Assembly: GCA_020064725.1 (NCBI GenBank)
Contig: JAGTWJ010000007.1
Location: 1,116,001 to 1,180,000 of the forward strand
DNA: 64,000 nucleotides
Reading direction: 5' to 3'
Origin: Drechslerella dactyloides
Lineage: Eukaryota; Ascomycota; Orbiliomycetes; Orbiliales; Orbiliaceae
A program made the translations under genes and the position numbers. Positions 44,530 to 53,992 of the stretch are shown in pieces (the first letter of the stretch is position 1; each line of letters opens with the position of its first letter). The notes under the pieces were generated by a model, which saw only the letters and a list, made by a program, of their open reading frames with translations, ran no database searches and was not told the origin of the DNA.

Positions 44530-46041
44530 TTAAGAATTCTTCTTGTCGACACCGTTGGCGCCGTTGGCACCGTTCGCGACGGCTACTTGGGAGTCCGATC
44601 CGCTCCACTCGTTCAACTTATCGAACACCTTGGAGAATGCCTCGGCCTACATGAATACCGCAGTCAGCACCACCGCCATTTACACTACCTTCATCCAACT
44701 TCCACAGAATGCAACAGAGAAATTGACAAGTAAATACTCACCACGATGGTCGCATTTGGCTCATCCGTCTTCTTATGCTTGATCGTAAGGCACCAGATAT
44801 CCAGATATTCGCAGATGTTCATCACGACATCGAACACAAAGCTGCCGTAAACGCCATACGCACACCCGAGACACAAAAACACATACGGCACAACATATTC
44901 ATCGCCCAGAACGCTCGGCCACCCGACGCCGTAGTTCTCGATGAGCCAGGGACCCACTGAGTCCATCGTTCCCAGGAAGATGGGGATGATGAGCACGTTG
45001 AAGTAGGGGAAGGCGGACTTTGTCAGGTGCGCGGTGATGATCAATCCGACCTGGTAGGCGAAGGAGGCGCCGACGAAGAACATGAAGGGGATCAAGTGGT
45101 TGTGCAGGATGTCCGGGCGGACGTAGAGCCAGGTTGGGATGAGGACCCAGAGGGAGAAGAAGGGCGCGAGGCCGAGGAGCGCGGGGCGGACACGCAGGCC
45201 GGCGGCGCGGCGAGCCTTGACGACGTTCATTGAACTACAAGATGTCAGCTTTATATAACGTACGAGATTCGGCCGCCGTAGCAGCGGGAGCACTGGAATG
45301 GGGGCAGATGGGCGGTAAGTACCTCTGATAGATGCTGAACCCTAATATGAGAGCACCGTACGTCAAATACGTCGTCGTAAAGCTCATCTCGTACACCACG
45401 TTGGGAATCCACGCCATCCGCGGCACGCCCAGGCTCGCCAACATGCTGCCATGCCAGTAATACCCGCCTGTGAAAGTCGTGATCGCATACACCGCTATGA
45501 CGGCCAATACCCCCTCTACGGGGCCGCTAACGGGGCCCAGGTACAGTGTGTGCGTATGATACTCCTCCCACGTCGTCAGGTAGAACGAACACAGGCTTGC
45601 GAACAGCGTCACCACCGTCTGCCAGGTGCAACCCATGTTGACGGCGCCGGCGAAAATGACGACCTCCAGCGTGGTATTGCATGCGTCGACGCCATGGTCG
45701 AACAGCTCCCCGAGTGGGCCGGACTGCTTTGTGCGGCGGGCTTGACTGCCGTCGACGGCGTCGAAGCTCTGGTAGAGGAAGAGACCTATCGCCCAGGAGG
45801 CGTATACCCACGGCGGGCAGTTCTGGTCGAGGGTCGGGTTATACCAGAGCAACGTGGCGAGGTTGACGATGACGAAGAAGAAGCCAGTCAGCGTGATGAG
45901 GTTCGGGGCCATGTTGGTAGGGAACAGCTTGATGAACTGCGTCCAGAAGGGCTTGAGGACATATTTGGAGACGAGGGAGTGGTCGACGCCGGAGTACTTG
46001 TACTCCTTGAGATGGTGGAGCTTGGACTGGCGGATGTACAT
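44530..46041 (-). CDS. CPT1: Choline/ethanolamine phosphotransferase
   Basis: An ER/Golgi membrane enzyme of the Kennedy pathway that joins CDP-choline or CDP-ethanolamine to diacylglycerol, giving phosphatidylcholine or phosphatidylethanolamine. Three exons: 46041-45323, 45234-44742 and 44646-44530; introns 88 and 95 bp; 442 aa. The CDP-alcohol phosphotransferase signature DGxxARx8GxxxDxxxD is complete: Asp97, Gly98, Ala101, Arg102, Gly111, Asp115 and Asp119. About eight to ten hydrophobic helices follow. The exon 1-2 join gives IYQSSMNVVKARR, as in homologues, and the last exon gives a soluble tail with WSGSDSQVAVANGANGANG. CPT1 versus EPT1 specificity cannot be separated by eye; filamentous fungi generally have one such gene, so it may serve both. 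Confidence 0.93.
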
Positions 46042-46942
46042 TTTGGCGACGGGTGCAGCAGTGCCGCTGTCGTGCTGTATATACGGGTCGAAGAGGTGGT
46101 GATGGTGGTGATAGCGATAAGTGGTGGGGGATGTATGAAGAGTTTTGCAGCCGAGCAGCTGCGAGATGAGCTACAGCTGCAGCTCCCCTGTCCAAGCTGC
46201 CAGCAGCAGTTAGCTCTCTTTGGTGATCGCGGGGTAGCTGCCGCGACCGATACGGCAGGCACGATGCGAAGGCAGCTCGGGATGAGAGTTTGTGGTGTTG
46301 TTAAACAGGCCCTGCGAATAAATGTGAGGGTTTAAAGTTGGAATTCGAGCATGTGGCATTTAACTCGCGGGCGCACGGGCACAGAATTTCCCGCGAGCGT
46401 TGTGACGTCAAAGCTCGCCTTTTGTTGCATCTTGCAAGATACTTGACAGCGCCGCATATTGCAGCACCCACCAAAAACCGTACAGCCCACAGACGAAAAC
46501 GACGGAGATAATGCAACGGCAGACCACGTGAAGATGGATACAAAGTGGACTGACCAACCGACTGATCACGCGGCCGTCCCTCGATAGCACGGACAGAATG
46601 CATAGAGAACCACCAACTGTGCGTCACTCGCGCATTTTAGCGCTCCCGGGTCGACAGCGGGCTCGGCAAGCAGCGCCCATCTCGGTAAAGGAAAGCGAGG
46701 GATTCGGAACGCCGGAGAACCGCCGGATTATCTAGGAAATAGACAGCCTTGCTCGCATTCCCTAATCTTGAAGTCAGGACCGGGCTAAATCAGTGCATGG
46801 CCCTATGGCCAAGATCTTATCTCTGTTCTGAATATTGTGCTTATACACGAAGACGCTATCACGATTAAAATTATAAAATTACTATATAGCCTATTCTATA
46901 CGATGTAGGTAAACCAGATATGTGTTACATCTGCAAATATAC
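46042..46942. other. Intergenic region upstream of CPT1
   Basis: About 900 bp with the CPT1 promoter at the left (TGGTGGTGATAG-type repeats and an AGCTGCAGCT palindrome near 46175). No gene recognised. Confidence 0.45.
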
Positions 46943-47374
46943 TCAAATAAACTGCGGCCTCCTCGGCGGCGTCCCAAACTTCATATACAGTCGCTCCCAC
47001 AGCCGCGCCCTAGCCCTCGGTGTCATCGCGCGCCGCCGGGGCGGTCTGACGGTGGATGTCCCGTCGCGCATGTATAGTGGCAGCGGCCTTGGTTTCTCGG
47101 TCGACGGGCCACTTGGGGGTGTGTAGGGTGGGATTATGCGGTGGACGGGAGTGAGGTATGGGTTTATGGGTCGCTGGCGGTAGCGACGTTGCCGTCGAGG
47201 GGTTGCCGGTGCTTGTGTCCGTGATAGGAGGTTTGGGGACTGTTGCTGTGGCTGCGCCATGGGTCCGGGGAAACTGCGGCCTGTGGGCTGATCTCTGGGA
47301 TCTTTGTTTTCGACTCTTAGAGGTTGGTTGTAGCTGACAGCATTGATGTCTAGGAGCCCGGATTGAGAGGGCAT
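46943..47374 (-). CDS. Small Pro/Arg/Gln-rich hypothetical protein
   Basis: Open frame of 143 aa with ATG at 47374. Strongly basic and Pro-rich: PMAQPQQQSPN, TPRRQRRYRQRPINPYLTP, IPPYTPPSGPSTEKPRPLP and a C-terminal basic helix RARARLWERLYMKFGTPPRRP. No signal peptide, no membrane helix, no domain I know. The biased composition with a coherent C-terminal helix argues for real coding, but length alone does not prove it. Isolated from its neighbours by 0.9-1 kb on each side. Confidence 0.4.
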   Translation of the reverse strand: MPSQSGLLDINAVSYNQPLRVENKDPRDQPTGRSFPGPMAQPQQQSPNLLSRTQAPATPRRQRRYRQRPINPYLTPVHRIIPPYTPPSGPSTEKPRPLPLYMRDGTSTVRPPRRRAMTPRARARLWERLYMKFGTPPRRPQFI

Positions 47375-48367
47375 CGCATCGATCTGATTTCCTGCCAGAT
47401 CTGATTATTTCGACAGTTAATTTGCCTATCAGCTAGACAGTCTAGATATGAGACCAGTCACAATCGACGGCCCAGCTCGGTCCTTACACAGCGGAGCGTT
47501 AAAGAAAATTTTGTCCCGAATATATGTCTGACGGCAGCGCTTTTGCCGTCCTGCACTGTGTCCACGTGCGGGAGTAGTGGGGATAATTATATAGAGTTAT
47601 CTACCTGTTAGCATATATAGTTTCGCAAACCAGACTCATGCTCACAGGCGGCCTATCCTGGACCCCTCCGATCTGGCTACTGACACTGTATATTCAGTTC
47701 ATGCATATCTGGATAATTACTAACCCAGCTACCGTTAACGCGTTTTCAAGACGGATCAGGTATTTAGGGTATACCTTCAAATCAACTGTAAAACTTCTTC
47801 AACCAGGCCAGCTCTGATTTCGTGAAACGATTTACCACTCCGTTCTTTCGAACGCTTGTGCTCTGCGGAGTTGGTCTCAGGGCAGACGCCGCGCCGAGAC
47901 TCGCTGTTAAACTGCGGAGTCAGAAATTTATCATTTTACAGCCCGCCGACATGCTGGATTAATACCATCAAGCCATTTATTGCGTCGCTAAAACGCGCTG
48001 CCGCATCGACCGTAGATTGGAGATGCCTCCTTCGAACGATCGCGCAATATATTCGAGATCATTCGGCCCGCGTACATATCTGAAGGTTTACTTACGGTAG
48101 TCTCGGCGCTCGCCGATTAGCTTCTAGGCTGTGTTGACTTTGTTGCATCCACTCGACGCGCCAAAGCAACGTGTATCCGCGAACCTACAAGCTCACCACT
48201 TCGACCGCAGTCAGGACATAGAATCACCCTTGTGAACGCACTCCTCGATCAACGAAATACCAAACTCGATAATACGTACGCACGGCGACCGCCCAGCGTG
48301 TATCGTCCTTGATACCGGTCTCGCGAGCCAGAACGCACGAGGCCTTGACACCACACCCCGCAATACA
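47375..48367. other. Intergenic region
   Basis: About 1 kb upstream of the VMA22 homologue; no gene seen. Confidence 0.5.
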
Positions 48368-49290
48368 ATGGCAACCCTCACGCAGCTCCACGATCTCGAA
48401 GACCACCTTGACGCCCTCATAGTCTCCTACCTCTCCCTCTTCGACACCTACCAAACGCTGCAGGATGACGTCTCCCGGCACCTTTCAACCGTACGTACCG
48501 ACGATAAACATCGTCAGACCGTGGGCGGGGCGGATCGGCTAACGTATCGAATACATGCAGGGCTTCATATCGCTCGCGCAGGCGAACTTTTCGTCGGTGA
48601 ATCGCGTCCGGTACGGCCGGGACCACTACGACCAGCGGATGGCCGCCATTCGCGGAGTGTACGCCTTCCTCCTCACCTCACTTCACACTCGTCGCTTAGG
48701 GTCGACGATGTGGTGTTGTGCCGGTTTTATATATAGACTGACGGGTGTGCTTGATGTCAGGAAGTGAGGTTACGGCGGCGGACGAAAAGCACGCATTCAC
48801 AATCATAGATCTGCCGTCTGATGCGCCGGTCAACCCCGCGGACGCCGATATGCCGACTGAAGAAGAACCAGCGCGGCAGTCCGGTCTGCGGAACCGGAAG
48901 GCGAAAGCGAAAGATGCAGACGGTGTACCGACAGCTACTAGCACATCTACATCTCGCACGGCCACCGAGAAGGATACGCTGGATGCAACCGCCGAGAAGG
49001 ACGCGGAGGAAGACGAAGATGCAGCTGTAAAACGGCGCGTTAACAAAAAGGACCCCATTCGCATGTTCGACATCCTCACACCGCCAGCGCTGAAACGCGC
49101 GCAGACAAACTTCACGGCGGCGCTACCGAACCTCGCGGCGCTGTGTTCCGTGCTCCGCGAGATCGAAAGGCAGGAGGCGGAAGTGCGGCGGGTGAGAGCG
49201 GAGGTACGTGGTCTGAGAGCGGAACTTGGGATCGTAGTCGATGCGCCGGAGGACGGCACCAGCGTAGAGGAAGGAGCAGAGGTCGCATGA
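48368..49290 (+). CDS. VMA22: V-ATPase assembly factor Vma22 (CCDC115 family)
   Basis: An ER-associated factor, working with Vma12 and Vma21, needed to assemble the membrane sector of the vacuolar proton ATPase. Three exons: 48368-48490, 48561-48658 and 48765-49290; introns 70 and 106 bp; 248 aa. Family blocks: LDALIVSYLSLFDTYQTLQ at the N-terminus (coiled coil), GFISLAQANFSS then RYGRDHYDQRMAA from exon 2, and DPIRMFDILTPPALKRAQ near the C-terminus, followed by a second coiled coil (LREIERQEAEVRRVRAEV). A long charged linker with KDAEEDEDAAVKRR separates them. The second intron uses an unusual AAG acceptor; it is the only choice that keeps frame with a GT donor at 48659. Converges with RPN5 250 bp away. 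Confidence 0.87.
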
Positions 49291-49539
49291 TACAGCGGGA
49301 GCTAGCTACCGCGTCCCATGCCGTACGTACATTTAAATACGATATATATGAACCCCACCAATCAATATCATATTCCAGCCGCGTGGATGTATTAGAGAGT
49401 ATTGATGGAATGTAGCCATGCATGCGCTATGCTACGATTTCTATTCACCGCGATCGTACGTGCGTCTTAAATGTAATGCTATACACATTCATCGACTATA
49501 TACGTCCAGGAGACCTTCCACCCGGGTCATCCATCCATC

Positions 49540-51159
49540 CTACCTCCCCTTCTTCTTCGTCTTCTGCTGGATGCCGGCCATCATTTCCTCCTGTACACAC
49601 CGATCCGTTAGCATGTCGCGCTTCTCAATCTAATTTCAAGTAGGCGGATGGGAATGGGATGAATATTGTAATAGTATGCTCACCCTTGTGATTAAGTGGT
49701 CGATCCGCTCTAGCAGCCCCAGCAGCCCCTTCATGTTGCCGCTCCACTCGTTCAGAATGTCGTTACTATCCCTCGGCTCCTTGAAGCTGACGATCCGCGC
49801 GGGCCGGTCGATCCGCGCGTAGACTGTCTTCTGCGTGACCAGCTTGCTGAGATAGCTCTCGCTCTCGTCCTCGCTCAGGTCCAGCAGGACCTGCAGCCTG
49901 TCCATCGAGATGCGGGTGTAATACTTCGCGATGACGCGAACGTTGTGCTCGATGACGCGCTTGCGGAGGTCTTCCCAGCGGGTGACGGCCTTGGGGTCCT
50001 TACTCCCCGCCTCGCCCGTGGCGAAGATGTCGCCATCGATCAGCTCGGCCGAGTAGGTTTCCTCGATCCACTTCCAGCGCATGAGCTCGTGCTTTGTGAA
50101 GAGGGTGAGCAGGTCGCTTTGCAGCGGGACGGTCGACATGCGGGGCAGCTGCGCGATGCGGTGCAGCAGGTCCGACTGCTCGTTGTCGTAGGGGGCCAGC
50201 AGGACGTAGTAGACGAGGCGTTTGAGGACCGCTTGGCATTTTCCGGCGTCTTCCTTGACTTCCTCCGTGTCGTAGACTTCCCAGTAGTGCTTGCAGGCGT
50301 CGAGGTACTTGTCGTCGTTTTTGGCGAGGTTGATCTGCTGCTCGTAGTAGCGCAGCTTGAGGTCTGCGACGGTCTTGTCCTTGAGGAATTTGGTGGAGAT
50401 CTTGCGGGAGAGGATGGCGGCCTGCATCCAGTCGTTGTTCTCGATGCAGAGGCCGACTTGCTCGAGGATGAATTCGGTCTTTTCGCGGCGATCCATGGAG
50501 CCGAACGTCTCGACTTGCAGCTCGCAGAGGATCTCGGTGGCGGCGGCGAGGTCGCCTTGGGACTTCTTGATGGAGGAGAGGATGCGCGTTATCCGGGCGC
50601 GTTCGACCTCGACGAAGATCTATTATACTCATCCATGATGTTCAGCCCAATATACTCGCGAATACACGCTTAAGGATAGGAGAACGCGACGGGTGTGTAG
50701 GGAGCTCCCTAACCTTCCCCTCGGTAACGTTCCGTAACGCCTCGATGACAGCGAGCTTGGTGTCCATATCCGGCGTGTCATCGAGGAAGCCCATGACGAC
50801 CTGCACCATCTTCGTGACAGCCTGCTTGAGCTGGCTGTGCTTCTTGGCCAGCAGCTGCACGTTCTCGTTCATCAACTTCCATTCTCCGGCGTCCTTGCAC
50901 AGCGTGACGATGAGGACCAGCAGGCGCGACGTGGACTTGAGGTCTGACGACTGGCGGGTCTGCTTTTCCAGCGCGAGCAGCTTCTCCAGCGCCGCGGGCA
51001 GGTTGCTCTGAATAGATATTAAGGTGAGTTACTGCGCTTATTGTACGGGCGCGGGGGTGGGACACGTACTTTGGCGAGCTGCTCGATCTCCGGCAGCTGC
51101 TGGTCCAGCGTCTCGGTCCAGTCCTTCTCGGGCTTGATGACGCCGTCCTCGGCCGACAT
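49540..51159 (-). CDS. RPN5: 26S proteasome lid subunit Rpn5 (PSMD12)
   Basis: A PCI-domain subunit of the 19S regulatory lid. Four exons: 51159-51070, 51007-50714, 50619-49684 and 49590-49540; introns 62, 94 and 93 bp; 456 aa, the usual family length. Opening MSAEDGVIKPEKDWTETLD and the helical solenoid (LVTLCKDAGEWKLMNENVQLL-type and KKSQGDLAAATEILCELQVETFG) are typical. The PCI/winged-helix part near the end contains RVIEHNVRVIAKYYTRISM and LLDLSEDESESYLSKLV, and the final exon gives EEMMAGIQQKTKKKGR, a basic tail seen in homologues. The start faces that of MGR2 at 407 bp. Confidence 0.95.
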
Positions 51160-51566
51160 TGTGGCGGTATGTGGTATTCGCGGGGTAAGTCGTACGGCAA
51201 GTGGTGTTTCGGTATAGGACGCGCGTCGGGGACGGTGGTGCTTCGGAATGGGAGATCTGGAGTTATCGGGCCGCTGGATGGAGGATATGGGTATGATGGC
51301 GTGGAAGCTCAAGACGCGGAGTGCTCGCTGGTGGGCGGTTGAGAGGCTGGTGGCTGCACGTACGTCGTAGCTAGCCAAGTGGGCCGGCCGCGTGTGGCGG
51401 TGCGCTGTGGCGTCTTGAATCCACTAAAATCTGTCGCCCCACATCCAACCGACATCCATGCGATAACCACGCCGCCTTGTTTCGATGCGATATCGCCATC
51501 CATCTACCACGACCGCTCTAAGACACCACCGTTGACAACAGACACACCGGCAGTCCACACAGCGCG
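51160..51566. promoter_or_regulatory. Bidirectional promoter region RPN5 / MGR2
   Basis: 407 bp between divergent start codons. No perfect match to the yeast proteasome element GGTGGCAAA; the nearest string is GGTGGCTGC at about 51349. Shared control is inferred from geometry only. Confidence 0.5.
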
Positions 51567-52263
51567 ATGCCCGTCCCCGTCAATGTGCCCACCGGCGGCG
51601 GCGGCGGCCAGCATGGACCCACCACTTTAGACAAGAGTGCGTTCCCCAGTGCAATGCTCATATCGACCGCATGCGCACGCATGTACCTGGAATATCTGCT
51701 AATAATGTCACGCGGTATAGTGAAACTCGGCGCAATGATGGGAACCTGTACGTCCAATATTCAAAATACAACCTGACTTCCTCCCACCGACATAAACGTT
51801 ACCACTGGCACAGCGCTGATATGATACCATACCACAGCCGTCGGCCTGATAATCGGCTTCATCTTCGGCGGCTACAACATCTTCCGATACGGCGCTGGTC
51901 CCAATGGCGTTTTCCGGTCGTTGGGACAATACATGGCCGGCTCAGCCGCCACCTTTGGGTACGATACACCCACCATACATTCATACATACGTACTATGTT
52001 ATGCACGCACACACCGACCTATCAAAATACAACAAATGTCGAGTACCAAAACTCAAGACTGCAATGGTCAGCGGCTGACGTATGTTTTTGATGTACGACA
52101 TAGCTTCTTCATGTCGATAGGAACGGCGATTCGAACGCAGCCGTACGATGAGCGTAGTACTTTTGCCTTCGCGCAAGCACTACGGCGGCAGGAGAAGTAC
52201 GGGCTCGGCCACCGGCCGCTGATTGTCCCCGTTGACCGGACGGAGAGACTGCGGTGGGATTAG
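51567..52263 (+). CDS. MGR2: Mitochondrial import channel component Mgr2 (Romo1 family)
   Basis: A small inner-membrane protein that gates lateral release of preproteins from the TIM23 channel; homologue of animal ROMO1. Four exons: 51567-51636, 51721-51747, 51838-51958 and 52104-52263; introns 84, 90 and 145 bp; 125 aa. Joined sequence has the family core: TLDKMKLGAMMGT, GFIFGGYNIFRYG, then RSLGQYMAGSAATFGFFMSIGTAIRT, i.e. two glycine-rich helices joined by a short loop. The N-terminus is a Pro/Gly-rich tail and the C-terminus a polar extension (FAQALRRQEKYGLGHR). Exon 2 is only 27 bp. No single open frame covers the protein, so automated calls could miss it. Confidence 0.92.
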
Positions 52264-52408
52264 CTTGCAACCAATCGATCGGTCAGTCGATTGGTAGGCG
52301 GAATTGGAGTTATCATCATGGGAACGAAGGTGTGTAAGATGGAATTGACGACGAAGAGACAGACGAGACTGAAGGAGGAATATCGGTCTCTGTTACTTTT
52401 TCTTAATC

Positions 52409-53257
52409 ATGTATTTGTATAGTTGCTTCGGCTTGTACATAGCTTGTAAATTTCAGCCCAGTCTCAATAGTGTACATCATGGGGCTATATTCACAGGAGC
52501 CCCAACTGGTCTCGGCGCCAGTTACGTTTCAACCACCACTCCAGCAGCATCTGTATCAAAACGTATACCCATAACCCACCATAGTAACATGCCATATAAT
52601 CCTCCTACACCATCATCACCATCATCACGACCATCATATCGCAATCGCAAACCCACACCGCCGCCATGCCTTATACTCCAGCGCATAGGGACCCCACGAT
52701 ACATTACCCGCGACACTATCCAGCGCACCGGATATCAGACCCGCCGCTTCAGTATTGGTCGATGCGGACTCCGTTTAGCACCAGGCCCCGCCGGTATCAT
52801 ACCTCTGACGAAAGCCGTACAGCGCATGGCCTACCTTACGACGGACATGCCTTACACCCCAGCGCATAGGACCCCGCGATACATTACCGACTACACCATC
52901 CAGAGCACCGGATATCAGAGCTGCCGCGCCAATATTGATCGATGCAGGCTTCGTTTTGGCATCAGGCCCGCTGATATTATATATCCGGCCAAGGAGGTGT
53001 GTAGACGAACAGCGCAGAGCCTGGTTTGCTGCGGACATGCGCGAATCCAAAATACAACAGCTGACAGCCGACGACTACCCTATTCCAAATGCCCGCTATC
53101 GCTGCCGCCGTTCGGTTTACGAGTGAGTCTCGGGGTGGACCGGCCTTCTAGTGGGTACGGAAAAACCCTAGGGATAGAATACCATCCACCGCGTCATATA
53201 CCTACAATACCGGCGCGACCGCCAGCGGGGGTCCTCGCATATATATCTGATGTATAA
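52409..53257 (+). CDS. Uncertain ORF containing a two-copy 60-aa repeat
   Basis: Open frame of up to 282 aa; MPYNPPTPSSPSS at 52589 is a more natural start (222 aa). Two tandem copies of a 60-residue unit begin TPRYITRDTIQRTGYQ and TPRYITDYTIQSTGYQ; both are open in this frame and their period there is exactly 180 bp. Several differences between copies are silent (CCA/CCG, ACT/ACC, CTC/CTT), which hints at past coding. Against it: Cys- and Arg-rich composition, no known domain, and similarity fading along the second copy. It lies 145 bp past MGR2. Treat as a possible orphan or decaying gene. Confidence 0.3.
   Translation: MYLYSCFGLYIACKFQPSLNSVHHGAIFTGAPTGLGASYVSTTTPAASVSKRIPITHHSNMPYNPPTPSSPSSRPSYRNRKPTPPPCLILQRIGTPRYITRDTIQRTGYQTRRFSIGRCGLRLAPGPAGIIPLTKAVQRMAYLTTDMPYTPAHRTPRYITDYTIQSTGYQSCRANIDRCRLRFGIRPADIIYPAKEVCRRTAQSLVCCGHARIQNTTADSRRLPYSKCPLSLPPFGLRVSLGVDRPSSGYGKTLGIEYHPPRHIPTIPARPPAGVLAYISDV
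52666..53037 (+). repeat. Imperfect tandem duplication, about 181-bp unit
   Basis: Copy 1 (52666-52846) and copy 2 (52847-53037) both begin ATGCCTTA, then ACTCCAGCGCATAGG or ACCCCAGCGCATAGG, and share ACGATACATTACC-like and ACCGGATATCAGA blocks. Identity is high in the first 75 bases and declines afterwards; a one-base indel (GGGACCCC against GGACCCC) separates them. Confidence 0.75.
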
Positions 53258-53992
53258 ATGGTGCATGCATGCATGGCATGGCAGCAACGTATAACCGTAG
53301 TGTATAATAGTCATAGTAGCATCGAAGATATATATTTTATCGCTCGCAAGAAAGAGCGCAAAAAGACGTACGACAAAAGATAAAAATAAAGCCTATGAAC
53401 AAAAGGCAGACAACAGCAGACAGGCCGTAACAAAGCAAATTAGATGACGCAAGGAAATTTAGCAACATAAGTCAATTGATCAATCGCAAAGACCCAGGCA
53501 CGGTAGTATATATACCGGAATATAGTACGACGCAAGAAATTTACCCCAAGCATAGCCAGCCAGCACCAAGAGGACCAGACCCAAGACCAGTGCAGTGCAC
53601 AAAGGGAAGAGAAGAAAACCTTCAAAGAATTCGAATAAAGTGAATAGATTTTTAGAAAACAAAAAATACCAACGATAAAATAAAAGAAAGGGCATACAAG
53701 AAAAATTTAAAGGGTGGTGTAAGGTGTCCATATAGTTACAAAAGAATGCTCAGACATGGCTGTGAGAATTAAAAGTAATGTAAATCCGTGCGGACGGACG
53801 GATGTTGCATCGAAGCGGAAGAACGCAAGGAAATGGGTCAAGTTAAAAAAAAAAGGAGGGCGAAGCGCAGAACACCGGGTGCTGACGACAAAACAGATGA
53901 AAAATGGAAGCAAAGGAGATACGATGTGATACGGTCAGGTCAGGTCACTCTGCGCAACTGCGGGGCTAACCAGTCGCAAGGACCTCGCAGTC
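53258..53992. other. Intergenic, A-rich
   Basis: About 730 bp, mostly A-rich on the plus strand (53330-53720), the 3' flank of the FHA gene. No gene. Confidence 0.5.
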
